In this document: piece by piece, positions 24,087 to 33,143 of the stretch
How the letters are laid out: the number at the start of each line of letters is the position of its first letter
Position numbering within the stretch: position 1 is the stretch's first letter
NCBI GenBank assembly: GCA_023390115.1
Contig: JAEWDM010000022.1
Coordinates: forward strand, 434,001-498,000
DNA length: 64,000 nt
DNA from: Bacillota bacterium
GTDB lineage: Bacteria > Bacillota > Clostridia > Acetivibrionales > DSM-27016
Reading direction: 5' to 3'
Position numbers and translations under genes: made by a program
Notes under the pieces: generated by a model
Database searches by the model: none
Told to the model about the DNA's origin: nothing
Seen by the model: only the letters and a program-made list of their open reading frames with translations

Positions 24087-25019
24087 CTATCTCTTGTATT
24101 CAATGGGACGGGTATGCTTGGCAACAGCGGCCACCGACAAAAAAATCACACCGGCACAGATTGCCAACAGTACCTTTCCAAACTCGGTGAACATCAATGT
24201 CTGATACCAGTCCTTATTGAGAAAGTACATGAGCGGGATGCTGCCCAGCAGAAGCACCACCATGGTGATGTATTCTTTCACCGGTTCAAACAGGAGCAAA
24301 TCCAGCTCCGCAGACACCACACGCATATCCGACAGTTTGGCCACGATGGGCGGCAGGGTGGTTTTCAGGTTGTAATCGTCCTGACACGCAATGACCGCAT
24401 CCACCCATTCATGAAATACCGCGTTATCAATCCCGGTCTTTAGCCCTGCCAAGGCTTCCTTGGTGTTTGAGTTGATGAGCTTGGCCTGCAACAGAAAATT
24501 TCGGAACACCTCCGCTACCGGTGGATTTAAGTAAGGCTGGTTTTCCTCAATGGCACGGATGATGGTGTTTTTTCCTCTCAGGTAGCTGGTGGTGATGATG
24601 GACAGCGCCGTTTCCAGTTCGGTGTTGATTTGTCTTTTATGCCGCCCTGCCGTCAGCTTCACATAATAAAAAGGCAAAAGCGCCAAGCCAGCCGCCAGCA
24701 CCGGCACAAGATAACTGTTTTTCATGGTAAGGGCAATCATGACGCCCACCACGAACAAAAGCATGGACAAAATACACAGCGCGGTAAACATACCGCTTTT
24801 GCCCGTAATGCGCAGAACTTCCTTGGTTTCCAGAAAGAGCAGCTTTAGTCCCTTGGGCTGCTTATTCTTTCTGCTTTTTTCGATCCTGCTTTTCATAGAG
24901 GTTTTCTGCGGACGGATATAATCCGCCAGCCCTTCCAAAAAAGTAAAGGGCGATAACGAAAGCAGGATAAAACTGCCCGTTACCGCCAGTAAAAACGCAA
25001 GCGTTACAAGTATTGTCAA
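24087..25019 (-). CDS. tadB: TadB-like inner-membrane platform protein
   Basis: A 310-residue GspF/TadB-type protein: membrane helix near 5-25, a pair near 80-115, a cytoplasmic helical domain (QINTELETALSIITTSYLRG, VFRNFLLQAKLINSNTKEAL) and two C-terminal helices. The start is TTG behind GGAGGCTTAAAACA. It partners with TadC and the CpaF ATPase. Confidence 0.87.
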   Translation of the reverse strand: MTILVTLAFLLAVTGSFILLSLSPFTFLEGLADYIRPQKTSMKSRIEKSRKNKQPKGLKLLFLETKEVLRITGKSGMFTALCILSMLLFVVGVMIALTMKNSYLVPVLAAGLALLPFYYVKLTAGRHKRQINTELETALSIITTSYLRGKNTIIRAIEENQPYLNPPVAEVFRNFLLQAKLINSNTKEALAGLKTGIDNAVFHEWVDAVIACQDDYNLKTTLPPIVAKLSDMRVVSAELDLLLFEPVKEYITMVVLLLGSIPLMYFLNKDWYQTLMFTEFGKVLLAICAGVIFLSVAAVAKHTRPIEYKR

Positions 25020-25023
25020 TGTT

Positions 25024-25893
25024 TTAAGCCTCCATTTCTTCTAAATCTTCCATCAAATCTTCGTATTCCTTGTACCGGGTCACGGTATCAGAAACCTCAT
25101 GGAGATGGTCAACCATGTCCCGGTGGCTCTCCGGCAGGTTCCCAGCCGCAATCTCTGTTTTCATATCCTCAAAGCTCCCTAAGAAACCCCAGCAGCTATC
25201 GGTTTCCTCGCCGTTTTCATACAACCGAAAACCGTAGCATTGCCCGGAGAGATAATAATCGTAGCTTTCCACCTCGCCTTTCAGAACAGCTTCGGCTTGC
25301 TCATAGCTTTCAGGAGTCAGGCTGCCGTACTCTTTTTCAATATCCTCCGGCGTGGCATAAATCCATCCAACCTGACCGGAATCCCACTCAGCGTGCTGCG
25401 CTCGTCCGAGAAAGGAACTGGTGGACATGCGCAGCATGGAATGGTCGTAAAGGTTTAAGGGCCGGATGATATTTTTCTCCGTAGCCAACGTGTAGAGGTC
25501 GGAATTAGGCAGGGTGTCCACAAGACTTTCAAAAATCTCCTGCCTGTTTGCGTCCAGCTTGCCGGGAAAAGAAGCCTCATCATACCATTTCTTAAAATGG
25601 GTATCATAGCTTTGGATTTCCCAGCTTCCGGCAGAACGGTCATATTCCAGCTTGACATGGGCCGCCTTGCCGGACTTCACATAGTCTATGACCGTATCCG
25701 GGGAAACGCTGTTTTGCACCAATTCCTTCAGCAAATCATTGGTATCTTCAAAGTGGTGTTCATCTCCAAGATTATACCGGCTGTGCCAGCAAACCATATG
25801 CCCGAAGTTATCCCAATCGGTGCGGGGATTCATCGGCTCGTCATCCAACATGATTTGAAGCAGATACGGTGCTTTATAGGCTACCATGCTCAT
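25024..25893 (-). CDS. Phage/plasmid-type conserved protein between CpaF and TadB (289 aa)
   Basis: A soluble acidic protein with the conserved block PRTDWDNFGHMVCWHSRYNLGD near residues 22-44 and later DSGQVGWIYATPEDI. I recognise this pattern from phage and plasmid proteins of unknown function, not from Tad systems. No membrane segment or enzyme motif was found. The start is an ATG behind GGGAGG. Its place in the Tad cluster may mean it was acquired as a passenger; it is tightly spaced on both sides. Confidence 0.65.
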   Translation of the reverse strand: MSMVAYKAPYLLQIMLDDEPMNPRTDWDNFGHMVCWHSRYNLGDEHHFEDTNDLLKELVQNSVSPDTVIDYVKSGKAAHVKLEYDRSAGSWEIQSYDTHFKKWYDEASFPGKLDANRQEIFESLVDTLPNSDLYTLATEKNIIRPLNLYDHSMLRMSTSSFLGRAQHAEWDSGQVGWIYATPEDIEKEYGSLTPESYEQAEAVLKGEVESYDYYLSGQCYGFRLYENGEETDSCWGFLGSFEDMKTEIAAGNLPESHRDMVDHLHEVSDTVTRYKEYEDLMEDLEEMEA

Positions 25894-25908
25894 AAAAACG
25901 CACCTCCC

Positions 25909-27264
25909 TTATGCGCTCAAAAGCCTCTGCTGTAATTTCAGCGGCATACCGTTTTCACGGAGCCGCTTGCAAAGGCTTTCCGATGGACCGTTGACCTTTT
26001 CATAATGTCCTATGATTTTGGCCTTTCCGTTTTCCATCAGATTATCGGTAATATTAAAGCGGTACAGGGTACGCATAACCGGAGCACCCTCCTTTAAGCC
26101 CACACACTCGGCAATCTCCATCAGGCGGCGGCTGTTGTCCTCCAGCTTTTTCGCAAAGGCCACAATGGGAAAGCCTCTTGTGGCAAGCCCCATCAGGGTG
26201 GCGTCGTCCATGGAGCTGCTTTCTTTGCACAACGCCGTCATACGGTAATAGGTGTCCTCGCAGCCGTTGGCATGGATCGTGGTCAGGGAGGTATGGCCGG
26301 TGTTGGCCGCTTTGATGGCTTGCAGGCTTTCCTCACTTTTCATTTCCGCAACAACCAGAAAGTCCGGGTGCATGGTAAGGGCAAGCTCCAAGAGCTTCAC
26401 CATGGATACCACCTGCTTGGGGTCGTCTGATTCCTTGGTGATAAAATGAATGACATTATTGAGGACCCTGCCCAGCTCGTCACGCTTTACGCTGTCAAAC
26501 TCACGGCAGCCCTTTTCAATGGTGATAAGGCGCTTGTCGTTGGGTATCTGATCCAGAATCCAGCTCATCAGCGTGGTTTTACCGGAGGAAGTTGCCCCGG
26601 TCATACACATGGAAACCCCGTAATTAAAAAACACCGAAAGAATATCCAGCATTTCGGTGGTGGCCGTGCCGTAAGCGACAAATTCTTCTTTTTTGAGCTT
26701 TCGGGGATTGACAATACGAATGGATACGGAAAGTCCCTTGTCCTCGTCCACGATACCCGGAGAGGTGGCCGTAATACGGATTTTGTTGGACAAATGACCG
26801 ATCACATAGGGCTTGGCATTATCCAGTATCATACCGGATTTATGCAGCATACGCTTGATGACATCAAGAGCGTGCTGGGGTGAGGTAAACCGCTCTTTCG
26901 TGGGAAGTACCTCGCCGTTTGCGTAAATGACCTTTGTATCATCCCACTGGTTGATGTTCACTTCCTCCACATCATTGCGGTATAGATACTTGGATAGAAA
27001 AGAAAATCCGGTCATCTCCCCATAAAGAAGCTCTGCCAGTTCCTCCGGTTCCGTACCATCCACGCCAATCCGCTGCTCCTCAAGGTATTTTCGGATATAG
27101 CTGTGAATCAGCGCACGGCTTTGGTCGGGATCGTCCTTTAGGGTTCCAGCGTAATTTTTGCTGATATGTTCCTGCACTTCCTTTAAGACCTCTGCAAAGG
27201 GGCGCAGCCGGACTTCACCGCCCATCAGCCCTACATTGTTATGAATATCTAAGACATTCTGCAA
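25909..27264 (-). CDS. tadA: TadA/CpaF-type secretion ATPase
   Basis: A 451-residue hexameric motor of the type II/IV secretion superfamily: N-terminal helical domain, SFLSKYLYRNDVEEVNINQW, Walker A TGATSSGKTTLMSW (about 222-235), RLITIEKGCREFD as the Asp/Glu box, Walker B HPDFLVVAEMKSEE and the His box TTIHANG. It would power the Tad pilus through TadB/TadC. The start is TTG behind GGGAGG. It overlaps the preceding XF1762-like gene by 16 bases. Confidence 0.93.
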   Translation of the reverse strand: MQNVLDIHNNVGLMGGEVRLRPFAEVLKEVQEHISKNYAGTLKDDPDQSRALIHSYIRKYLEEQRIGVDGTEPEELAELLYGEMTGFSFLSKYLYRNDVEEVNINQWDDTKVIYANGEVLPTKERFTSPQHALDVIKRMLHKSGMILDNAKPYVIGHLSNKIRITATSPGIVDEDKGLSVSIRIVNPRKLKKEEFVAYGTATTEMLDILSVFFNYGVSMCMTGATSSGKTTLMSWILDQIPNDKRLITIEKGCREFDSVKRDELGRVLNNVIHFITKESDDPKQVVSMVKLLELALTMHPDFLVVAEMKSEESLQAIKAANTGHTSLTTIHANGCEDTYYRMTALCKESSSMDDATLMGLATRGFPIVAFAKKLEDNSRRLMEIAECVGLKEGAPVMRTLYRFNITDNLMENGKAKIIGHYEKVNGPSESLCKRLRENGMPLKLQQRLLSA

Positions 27265-27722
27265 TTTATGTCCTCCCTTCGATTCAAAATGATTTCATAT
27301 AAATGTTTCGGGCAGACCGGAGCCTTGTCGATTCTCGGTCTGCCCGGTTGGTTCCAGCTCCCGCCTTTATTGGTATAGCAGTAGGAGAAACCGCTTGCCA
27401 AAAGGCTTTTTCCGTTTTCTCCATCTAAAATGTAAGTGATGAGCCTGTCATAGCCCAACGCTACTGCCGCACGGCGGCAAGCTCCGTACAGCTTGGAGCA
27501 GGCATTCTTTGTGCCATCCGTACAGAGCCGCAGAACCTCCACCGTCATATGCTGATCGATACGGCGGGATCGCGGCCTGCCTGCAATGGCGACACCGCAC
27601 AATCTGCCGTCCTCATAGCAGGCGAGGGAAAACCGGTGTCCCCGCACCGCTTTATGGTGTCGATGGTGTTCCATCACATAGGCATTGGCAGCCTTTAGCT
27701 CTATGTGTCCGGTGGAAAGCAT
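27249..27722 (-). CDS. XF1762-family GNAT-like protein
   Basis: A 157-residue protein matching the XF1762 family pattern: EHHRHHKAVRGHRFSLACYE, then GVAIAGRPRSRRID, VLRLCTDGTKNACSKLYGA and GYDRLITYILDGENG. The family has an acetyltransferase-like fold and is common on phages and mobile elements, with no proven substrate. The ATG overlaps the stop of the TadZ-like gene (TGATG). Being sandwiched between TadZ and CpaF genes is unusual. Confidence 0.85.
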   Translation of the reverse strand: MLSTGHIELKAANAYVMEHHRHHKAVRGHRFSLACYEDGRLCGVAIAGRPRSRRIDQHMTVEVLRLCTDGTKNACSKLYGACRRAAVALGYDRLITYILDGENGKSLLASGFSYCYTNKGGSWNQPGRPRIDKAPVCPKHLYEIILNRREDINCRMS

Positions 27723-28582
27723 CAAAATTCTCCCCGGTTCTTGGCAAAGGGCAGCCGAAAGACCGGTTTTCCTTTCGCTTTTTCTTTCGGCTTTGCTCCG
27801 GCCGTATCCGCAGCAGCGGGAGGGGCTGGCTTCACCTTGGATTTGACCGATTGTATTCCTAAAAGCTTTTCAATCCCTGCTGTGTATCCTGTACTTTCCG
27901 GCTGGACCAGCGGTGTCAGCAGGGTCAGCTCGTCATACTGCTGTTCCAGCTCCGGCGCATAGGGCAGCACAAAATCTGCACCGCCTAACTGCTGGGATAC
28001 GGACTCCCAATCCTGTCCAGCTTTCAGATTTCCGATCACAGTTTGATGGGTATCTTTGCGGAAACGGCTGTCCGCCAGCATGGGATTGTGAGTCAGATAG
28101 TAGGAAACGCTTTTTAGGTTGGCGGTTCCCAGCCGTAAAACCCTGTCCGCAAGCTCGATTGCCACAATGGAGGCAGGGTCAGCCTCAAAAAAGGCGGTGC
28201 AGTCGATAATGATGTAGTCAGCGAGATAGCGGAGCAGCACAAAAAGCTCCACCGCCTTGTCCCGTGTAATCTGCGGATACATCATCAGGCTTTCTCCAGC
28301 CTGATACCCTAAGAAACTGATGAATTCACTTTTTTCCGTTGGCACACAGGCATTCAGAATAGCCGCCTGTGTCAATGCCGGGGCGGTCAAAAGGCTTCCC
28401 AGCGAAGTGTCATGCTTACTATCTGCCGGTAATACGGTGGGGATGACCGGCGTAAACGGATCGCAGAATACCACAATCACATTCTTTTTTGCCATGGAAA
28501 GCGTCAGGGCAAGTTTAAGGGCAGCGGTGGTTTTCCCGCTGCCCGGACTGCCCATGATGGCAATTACCTTATCTTGTACCAT
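27722..28582 (-). CDS. TadZ/ParA-like P-loop ATPase
   Basis: A 286-residue MinD/ParA-type protein with an intact Walker A IAIMGSPGSGKTTAALKLAL near residues 8-27, VIVVFCDPF, and YIIIDCTAFFEADP as Walker B. The tail is rich in Pro, Ala and Lys. In Tad loci such a protein (TadZ/CpaE) localises the machine. It precedes CpaF with one gene in between and follows CpaB by 18 bases. Confidence 0.8.
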   Translation of the reverse strand: MVQDKVIAIMGSPGSGKTTAALKLALTLSMAKKNVIVVFCDPFTPVIPTVLPADSKHDTSLGSLLTAPALTQAAILNACVPTEKSEFISFLGYQAGESLMMYPQITRDKAVELFVLLRYLADYIIIDCTAFFEADPASIVAIELADRVLRLGTANLKSVSYYLTHNPMLADSRFRKDTHQTVIGNLKAGQDWESVSQQLGGADFVLPYAPELEQQYDELTLLTPLVQPESTGYTAGIEKLLGIQSVKSKVKPAPPAAADTAGAKPKEKAKGKPVFRLPFAKNRGEF

Positions 28583-28600
28583 TAATTCAGCCTCCGTTTC

Positions 28601-29458
28601 TCAGTCCTGTACGGCTGGGGCAGCACTGCTTTCCGTTTCGTCCACGGAAGAACCATCGGCAGCCGGTGCCGCAGTGCTGTTGTCATTTTCGCTTTCAAGC
28701 TCACGCCCCTCGCTTTTTACAGGATAAAGCGCCTCCAGCACCTTAGTCTGTTCATCCAAGAACTTCTGCGCATTTTCCGAGCCGCCGCGGTAAACAAGGG
28801 CGGCGTGGAGCTTACCGGTCTGCTCCAGCTCCGCAAGAAGTGTTGCCTGTTCAGGGGTGGCAAGCACAGTAATGGTACTGGCAAGCTCCGTGTCCTCGCT
28901 GTCTTTGGGCTGCTCCTGTGTATTGCTGTCATTACCGCTGCTGTCCGTGGTGGCAATAATCTCAACATATTGCAGTTCCGTGGGAATCAGTGTTTCACGC
29001 ATTTCGCCCACATCACTGGCAATCAGGGAAACAATGTCACCGCGCTCCAACTTGCCGGAAAGTCCAGCGGCAAAGCTTTTGATGGTAACGGAGATGGCTC
29101 TGTTCTCGCCGTTGAGTTTACTTAAATACTCATTTTTCAGTTGGGGAGTATCCGAGAGTTTGCTTTTCAGAATATAATCGCCTTTGTAAAGGTCGGCATT
29201 GGCATACTTGCCAACCACATCATCGGCTTTGTATACCACATCAGAGGGCAGATTGAAGCCGCCTGTTTCCACGGTGGTAATCATGCCTGTGGTGATCTGG
29301 TCACCTTTTTTAATTTCACTGCTGACACGAACCAGCTCCACCTTGGATTTAAGCGCATCGTTAAACATGGGAGTCAGCCCAAAACAGATGATAAGGGCCG
29401 TGATGATGCACAGAAGCCCCACGACAATTCGGTTTTTCAGTAGATTTTTCATTTTCAT
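28601..29458 (-). CDS. cpaB: CpaB/RcpC-like SAF-domain pilus protein
   Basis: A 285-residue protein with one N-terminal membrane helix (about 10-28), a SAF domain (VRVSSEIKKGDQITTGMI, ANADLYKGDYILKSKL) and an RcpC-type domain (AISVTIKSFAAGLSGKL, ERGDIVSLIAS). In other bacteria CpaB helps build the Tad export channel; in a monoderm it presumably supports the pilus outside the membrane. The start chosen is MKMKNLLKNRI behind GGAGGAAA; the 44 extra residues of the longer frame overlap the prepilin peptidase gene and are rejected. Confidence 0.85.
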   Translation of the reverse strand: MKMKNLLKNRIVVGLLCIITALIICFGLTPMFNDALKSKVELVRVSSEIKKGDQITTGMITTVETGGFNLPSDVVYKADDVVGKYANADLYKGDYILKSKLSDTPQLKNEYLSKLNGENRAISVTIKSFAAGLSGKLERGDIVSLIASDVGEMRETLIPTELQYVEIIATTDSSGNDSNTQEQPKDSEDTELASTITVLATPEQATLLAELEQTGKLHAALVYRGGSENAQKFLDEQTKVLEALYPVKSEGRELESENDNSTAAPAADGSSVDETESSAAPAVQD

Positions 29459-29475
29459 TTTCCTCCATAACAGTT

Positions 29476-30045
29476 TTAAGTTGGCATAAGCGCCATAAAG
29501 CACCCGAAGGCAAGAAAAGGCGCGAGGGGCAGACTTTTTTGTCCCCTGCGGTAAGCCCGGTTCCAAAGCAATGCGGCGGTAAGTCCCCATATCATCATCC
29601 AGATGCCACCTGTCACACCAAGGGCAAAGCCGCTGGCCGCCATGAGCTTTACATCCCCGCCGCCAATTTTCTCCGTTTTCAGGGCGGCGATCAGGAAAGG
29701 CAGGGGGACAAGCAGAAAACCCAAAAACGCAGGCAGGGGCTGAAAGTGAATCAGCCCCGCCATAGCTATAAACAAATGTAAGCAGTCCGGGATTTCATAG
29801 GTCACAAGGTCAATAACTCCTGCGACAATCAGCACTTCGCACAGCAGAATACAGCGAAGCGCCAAAGGGGTAAAGCCGTATACTGCAAGAAAAACCGCCG
29901 TCACAGTCATGCTGTAAACGGCGGTTTTGGGTATTCTTTTCTGTTTTATCAGCCCTTTTAGGGCCATATCGCATAGAAAACCGGTAAAAAGCGCAAGCAG
30001 TATACAAGCAGAAAAAGGAGCAAATTCGCTATACGTCCAATTCAT
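29476..30045 (-). CDS. A24-type prepilin peptidase (TadV/CpaA-like)
   Basis: A 189-residue polytopic membrane protein with the two catalytic aspartates of A24 peptidases: VIDLVTYEIPDCLH near residue 79 and KIGGGDVKLMAASG near residue 130. It should remove the short leaders of the TadE-like and DUF4320 pseudopilins. The start ATG lies inside the end of the preceding gene (17-base overlap), with only a weak Shine-Dalgarno sequence, which suggests translational coupling. Confidence 0.9.
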   Translation of the reverse strand: MNWTYSEFAPFSACILLALFTGFLCDMALKGLIKQKRIPKTAVYSMTVTAVFLAVYGFTPLALRCILLCEVLIVAGVIDLVTYEIPDCLHLFIAMAGLIHFQPLPAFLGFLLVPLPFLIAALKTEKIGGGDVKLMAASGFALGVTGGIWMMIWGLTAALLWNRAYRRGQKSLPLAPFLAFGCFMALMPT

Positions 30046-30478
30046 TTGTTTTTTCCACTGCCTTAATCTGAGCGCACCTTTCTTGATAAACGGTTAACTT
30101 CTTTTGAATATCCGGGGAATGGCCGTCATGCCGAATAATCAGGGTGTCAATATATCCTTTCATCCAATCCACCGCATAATCCATATGCCATTCCAAGTCA
30201 CACTCTCGACTTTTGCGGTTTTGCAAATACTGACTGGTCAGAGCAAATAAAGGATGCTTAAAGCACAGCAGAACTTCAATATAGATGGCGTCAGCCAACG
30301 CTCCGTGCTCCAATGCGAACAATATTTTTTTTGCTACGGTTAGTTTTTCAGCCAGCTCAATGATTTCTTCTTTTTCGTGCTGCAAGACCTCGGACAAACG
30401 AGTGGTATAGTCCTCCCTCACACGTTCTAACAGCAATCCGTGCCGTTCTTCGGCGACGGGGTCTTTTTTTCTACTCAT
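30029..30478 (-). CDS. Helical protein of unknown function (149 aa)
   Basis: A soluble, charged and largely helical protein (RLSEVLQHEKEEIIELAEKL, then KKILFALEHGALADAIYIEV). It has no membrane segment or known motif. The ATG follows GGAGGAATTTTA. It links the methyltransferase genes to the Tad cluster and overlaps the prepilin peptidase gene. I cannot name a family. Confidence 0.6.
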   Translation of the reverse strand: MSRKKDPVAEERHGLLLERVREDYTTRLSEVLQHEKEEIIELAEKLTVAKKILFALEHGALADAIYIEVLLCFKHPLFALTSQYLQNRKSRECDLEWHMDYAVDWMKGYIDTLIIRHDGHSPDIQKKLTVYQERCAQIKAVEKTNELDV

Positions 30479-30492
30479 TAAAATTCCTCCAT

Positions 30493-31065
30493 TTATGATA
30501 GATTTTTTACTTTTTCAATGGCCTCCCGAATATCAAGGCCGTCAATTTCATTGCCAAGGCAGACCCAACCGTCATAATTTTCTCTGGCAAACAGCTCCGC
30601 ACGGGGAACTTCCCCCATAAGCTGCTCAATGCGGCGGCGTACTTCGTCCGGCTTCTTGCTGTGCCGCTCCACCGGTGTATCCACAAGACAGTGAACGGCT
30701 TTTGATACCCGTTTCGGCCTGCCCTTTGTTGCCATCAAGCATAGCTCCGGGTTAGCTCTCGTCCAGAAGCCAAGTCCCCAAAACCATTTGTGCGTCTGCT
30801 GCTTACACCGCTTGACCCAGCAAAAGCCGAGGGTTTTATAGGTAAAGCCCCAGCGTCGAATCGCTTCCAAGCCCTCCAGCAGACAGGGAAACGTCACCCA
30901 TAAAAACAATACGCAGTCCTTATCCGCAATCCCGTCTATGTCAAGGCTGTAAATGTCCTCGGCGTTCATGGTGCGGTAGTGATTCTCTGCGCTACGGCCT
31001 TCGCCCTTTTTGGAGTAAACCTTGTATGCCCATGGAGGGTCTACATATAAAACGCCAAACCTCAT
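30493..31065 (-). CDS. MT-A70-family adenine-N6 DNA methyltransferase
   Basis: A 190-residue enzyme with the DPPW catalytic motif in VLYVDPPWAYKVYSKKGEG (residues about 6-24), a central LFLWVTFPCL block and the C-terminal GYD-type region KPDEVRRRIEQLMGEVPR. MT-A70 enzymes transfer a methyl group from S-adenosylmethionine to adenine N6. The ATG overlaps the stop of the C5-methyltransferase gene (ATGA). No restriction endonuclease is next to it, so it is probably protective or regulatory. Same operon as the C5 enzyme. Confidence 0.9.
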   Translation of the reverse strand: MRFGVLYVDPPWAYKVYSKKGEGRSAENHYRTMNAEDIYSLDIDGIADKDCVLFLWVTFPCLLEGLEAIRRWGFTYKTLGFCWVKRCKQQTHKWFWGLGFWTRANPELCLMATKGRPKRVSKAVHCLVDTPVERHSKKPDEVRRRIEQLMGEVPRAELFARENYDGWVCLGNEIDGLDIREAIEKVKNLS

Positions 31066-32576
31066 AGGCACCCCCCCGGCAGACGCGCCCCGATTTCATA
31101 GACAATATTGACGGTCACGGCATTTCCAGCCTGACGGTAGAGCTGGGCGTCACTGACTCCGGCCGCTTTCGCACGTTCAAACAGGAAATCTTCAAACGCC
31201 TGAAGCCGCCAGCACTCCCTTGGCGTCAGTCTGCGGATACGGCAGCACAGGAGAACACCCATACTGCCGCCTGTGAGCAGGGTTTGAGAACACTGCCGTC
31301 CGACACGCCCACGGCTCAATTTGCTATTGGGATAGGCCAGATTGATTCCATCACCGGGATATGCCAGCGTACAGCCATCTTTTTTGGCTTCCCGAATGGG
31401 CAGTCCATTTTTCCACCCCTCGCAGCAGCACAGCAGAATGCCGTGCTGATCTTGTGTTGTCAGCGTAAAGCTGGGTTCCCCCGGCTCTTTGATACGCCTG
31501 CCGTTCTGCCGCTTTACCATACGTTCAGGAGTAATGACTGCCATCACGCAGTCCGGGTGTCCATGGCATAAAAAAATGCCGGAGGTTTCCCCCCGGTGGT
31601 TGCCAATTCCTGAATATTGCCTTGCCCGGATGCACCGGGCATTTTCCGTAATTCTCGGCTCTGCGGTCAGGTCAATGAATGCCGCACAAGGTTCAATCTC
31701 CGACAGCACCGCGTTTTGATCCTGATTGCGGTTCAAGCCACGGGTATCGCTGGCGGTCAGGGTGTGGGCGTGACTAATTGCCCCGGTGATACCCTCCTTG
31801 CGGTTGACTGACACGGCATAAAGCCCCGTGCGCCCGGCAAAGCCGCCGCCCTCTGCCGTCAGAGTAACAGACACACCGCTTATGTCGTAGACCCGTTTTC
31901 CTTGGCTTCCCCCGACAAGCTGCTTAACAGGCGTCGTGTTTGCTCCGCCGACAGGAAATACTTTTCGTCCACGGATTCCTCCAAGATGTCCAACAAGGTA
32001 CACGCGCTCCCGGTGCTGGGGGACATAGAAATCCTTTGAATTGACGGCCTGCCATTCACAGTCATACCCAGCTTCCCATAATTCAGTGAGAACAGTGGTA
32101 AATGCCCCGCCGCGCTCGCTTGACAGCAGATGCTTAACATTCTCAACGATAAGCCGCTGGGGTCGATCTTCGGGATTCGTGCCTTTGAGCAGGCCAACGA
32201 CTGTAAAAAACAGTCCGCTTCGGCTTCCTCGAATTCCTTCCATACGGCCTGCGATGGAAAGGTCAGTGCAAGGAAATCCAAAAGTCCAGATTTCAGCTTT
32301 TGGAATTTCTCCTGCTCGGATTTGTTTAATGTCTTTGGCGAACCATTCGCCTTTGCAGTTTTTTCCATCACAGTTATTTCCCACCTCCGGTTTGCACATC
32401 ATAAAAAAATTAGAGCCTGCACTGTCTTTGTAAGGACAGAATGCAAGCTCATACATTGCCATATAACTCTTATTTGCGTACTTATCAATTTCGACATGCC
32501 CGACACAGGTATGTCCGCTTCTTTCGAGACCTCTACGGAATCCGCCGATTCCTGCGAAAAGGTCAAGAAATGTCAA
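31062..32576 (-). CDS. DNA cytosine-C5 methyltransferase
   Basis: A 504-residue enzyme: motif I LDLFAGIGGFRRGLE at the very N-terminus, the catalytic PCTDLSIAG loop (motif IV, near residue 103), ENVKHLLSSE (motif VI, ENV), a long target-recognition region, and the C-terminal RLTPRECWRLQAFEDF / GNAVTVNI motifs IX and X. I place the start at TTG behind AAGGAGG (MTFLDLFAG); the ten-residue longer reading runs through that site. No cognate endonuclease is present, so it looks like a solitary enzyme that protects the element from restriction. Confidence 0.92.
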   Translation of the reverse strand: MTFLDLFAGIGGFRRGLERSGHTCVGHVEIDKYANKSYMAMYELAFCPYKDSAGSNFFMMCKPEVGNNCDGKNCKGEWFAKDIKQIRAGEIPKAEIWTFGFPCTDLSIAGRMEGIRGSRSGLFFTVVGLLKGTNPEDRPQRLIVENVKHLLSSERGGAFTTVLTELWEAGYDCEWQAVNSKDFYVPQHRERVYLVGHLGGIRGRKVFPVGGANTTPVKQLVGGSQGKRVYDISGVSVTLTAEGGGFAGRTGLYAVSVNRKEGITGAISHAHTLTASDTRGLNRNQDQNAVLSEIEPCAAFIDLTAEPRITENARCIRARQYSGIGNHRGETSGIFLCHGHPDCVMAVITPERMVKRQNGRRIKEPGEPSFTLTTQDQHGILLCCCEGWKNGLPIREAKKDGCTLAYPGDGINLAYPNSKLSRGRVGRQCSQTLLTGGSMGVLLCCRIRRLTPRECWRLQAFEDFLFERAKAAGVSDAQLYRQAGNAVTVNIVYEIGARLPGGCL

Positions 32577-32590
32577 TCTGAAATCCTCCT

Positions 32591-32914
32591 TTACTTCATA
32601 CCCCATTCATCCTGCATACGGTAGGGGTAAATCTGCTGGCTGCGCCAAAACCGGATCATATCCCGGATTTGGTCTACCACACTTTGATTGTTCTGGTCTT
32701 TCGTACACATCATCACGGAACCGAAAATGCCGGACAGGACTGCCACTACGGTCAGCGCCACATTTCCAGCAATTAGCCACAAAAGAGCCGCTACAGCGCC
32801 GCCGAACAGGGAGCCGATTGCGCTTTGCATAAGCTCCCGTTTGCCAAAACCGTTGAACAGCTCATTTTCGGCCTTCACCCCTGTGGGAATGTACAGATTG
32901 ATTTCGTTTGCCAC
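32591..32914 (-). CDS. PrgI-family T4SS membrane protein
   Basis: A 107-residue protein starting with GTG behind AAGGAGG: ANEINLYIPTGVKAENELFN, then two membrane helices (about 35-70) and a C-terminal QQIYPYRMQDEWGMK. This matches PrgI, which in Gram-positive conjugation systems sits at the base of the channel and usually lies directly before virB4. Here methyltransferase and Tad genes separate it from virB4 by about 15 kb. The 63-residue longer frame is not coding. Confidence 0.88.
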   Translation of the reverse strand: MANEINLYIPTGVKAENELFNGFGKRELMQSAIGSLFGGAVAALLWLIAGNVALTVVAVLSGIFGSVMMCTKDQNNQSVVDQIRDMIRFWRSQQIYPYRMQDEWGMK

Positions 32915-32947
32915 ATGGGAAACCTCCTTTTTGAATTTGTATATATA

Positions 32948-32992
32948 AAAAGCTCCCTTAAAGCACAAGTCCATGGCTTCGAGAGAGCTTTT
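32948..32992 (-). terminator. Weak terminator before prgI
   Basis: AAAAGCTC (32948-32955) pairs with its complement at 32985-32992 across a long loop, and TTTTTATATAT follows on the minus strand. It would end the transcript of the inserted XRE-membrane gene. Confidence 0.5.
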
Positions 32993-33143
32993 GTATCGCT
33001 GCAATATTCTATTTTGCTTTCTAAAAACAAGCAATGTGAATTTCATATAATGCTTATAACAGGCAATTAAGACTGCCGATAAATTGGAATTTGGTGAGGT
33101 CATGGCATAGACGAAAACCCGAAGAAGCGTTGTTGTTAATCTG

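Noticed and set aside
32915..33103. N-terminal extension of PrgI by 63 residues
   Set aside because: The extension reads through AAGGAGG and a terminator; PrgI proteins start at the GTG at 32914.
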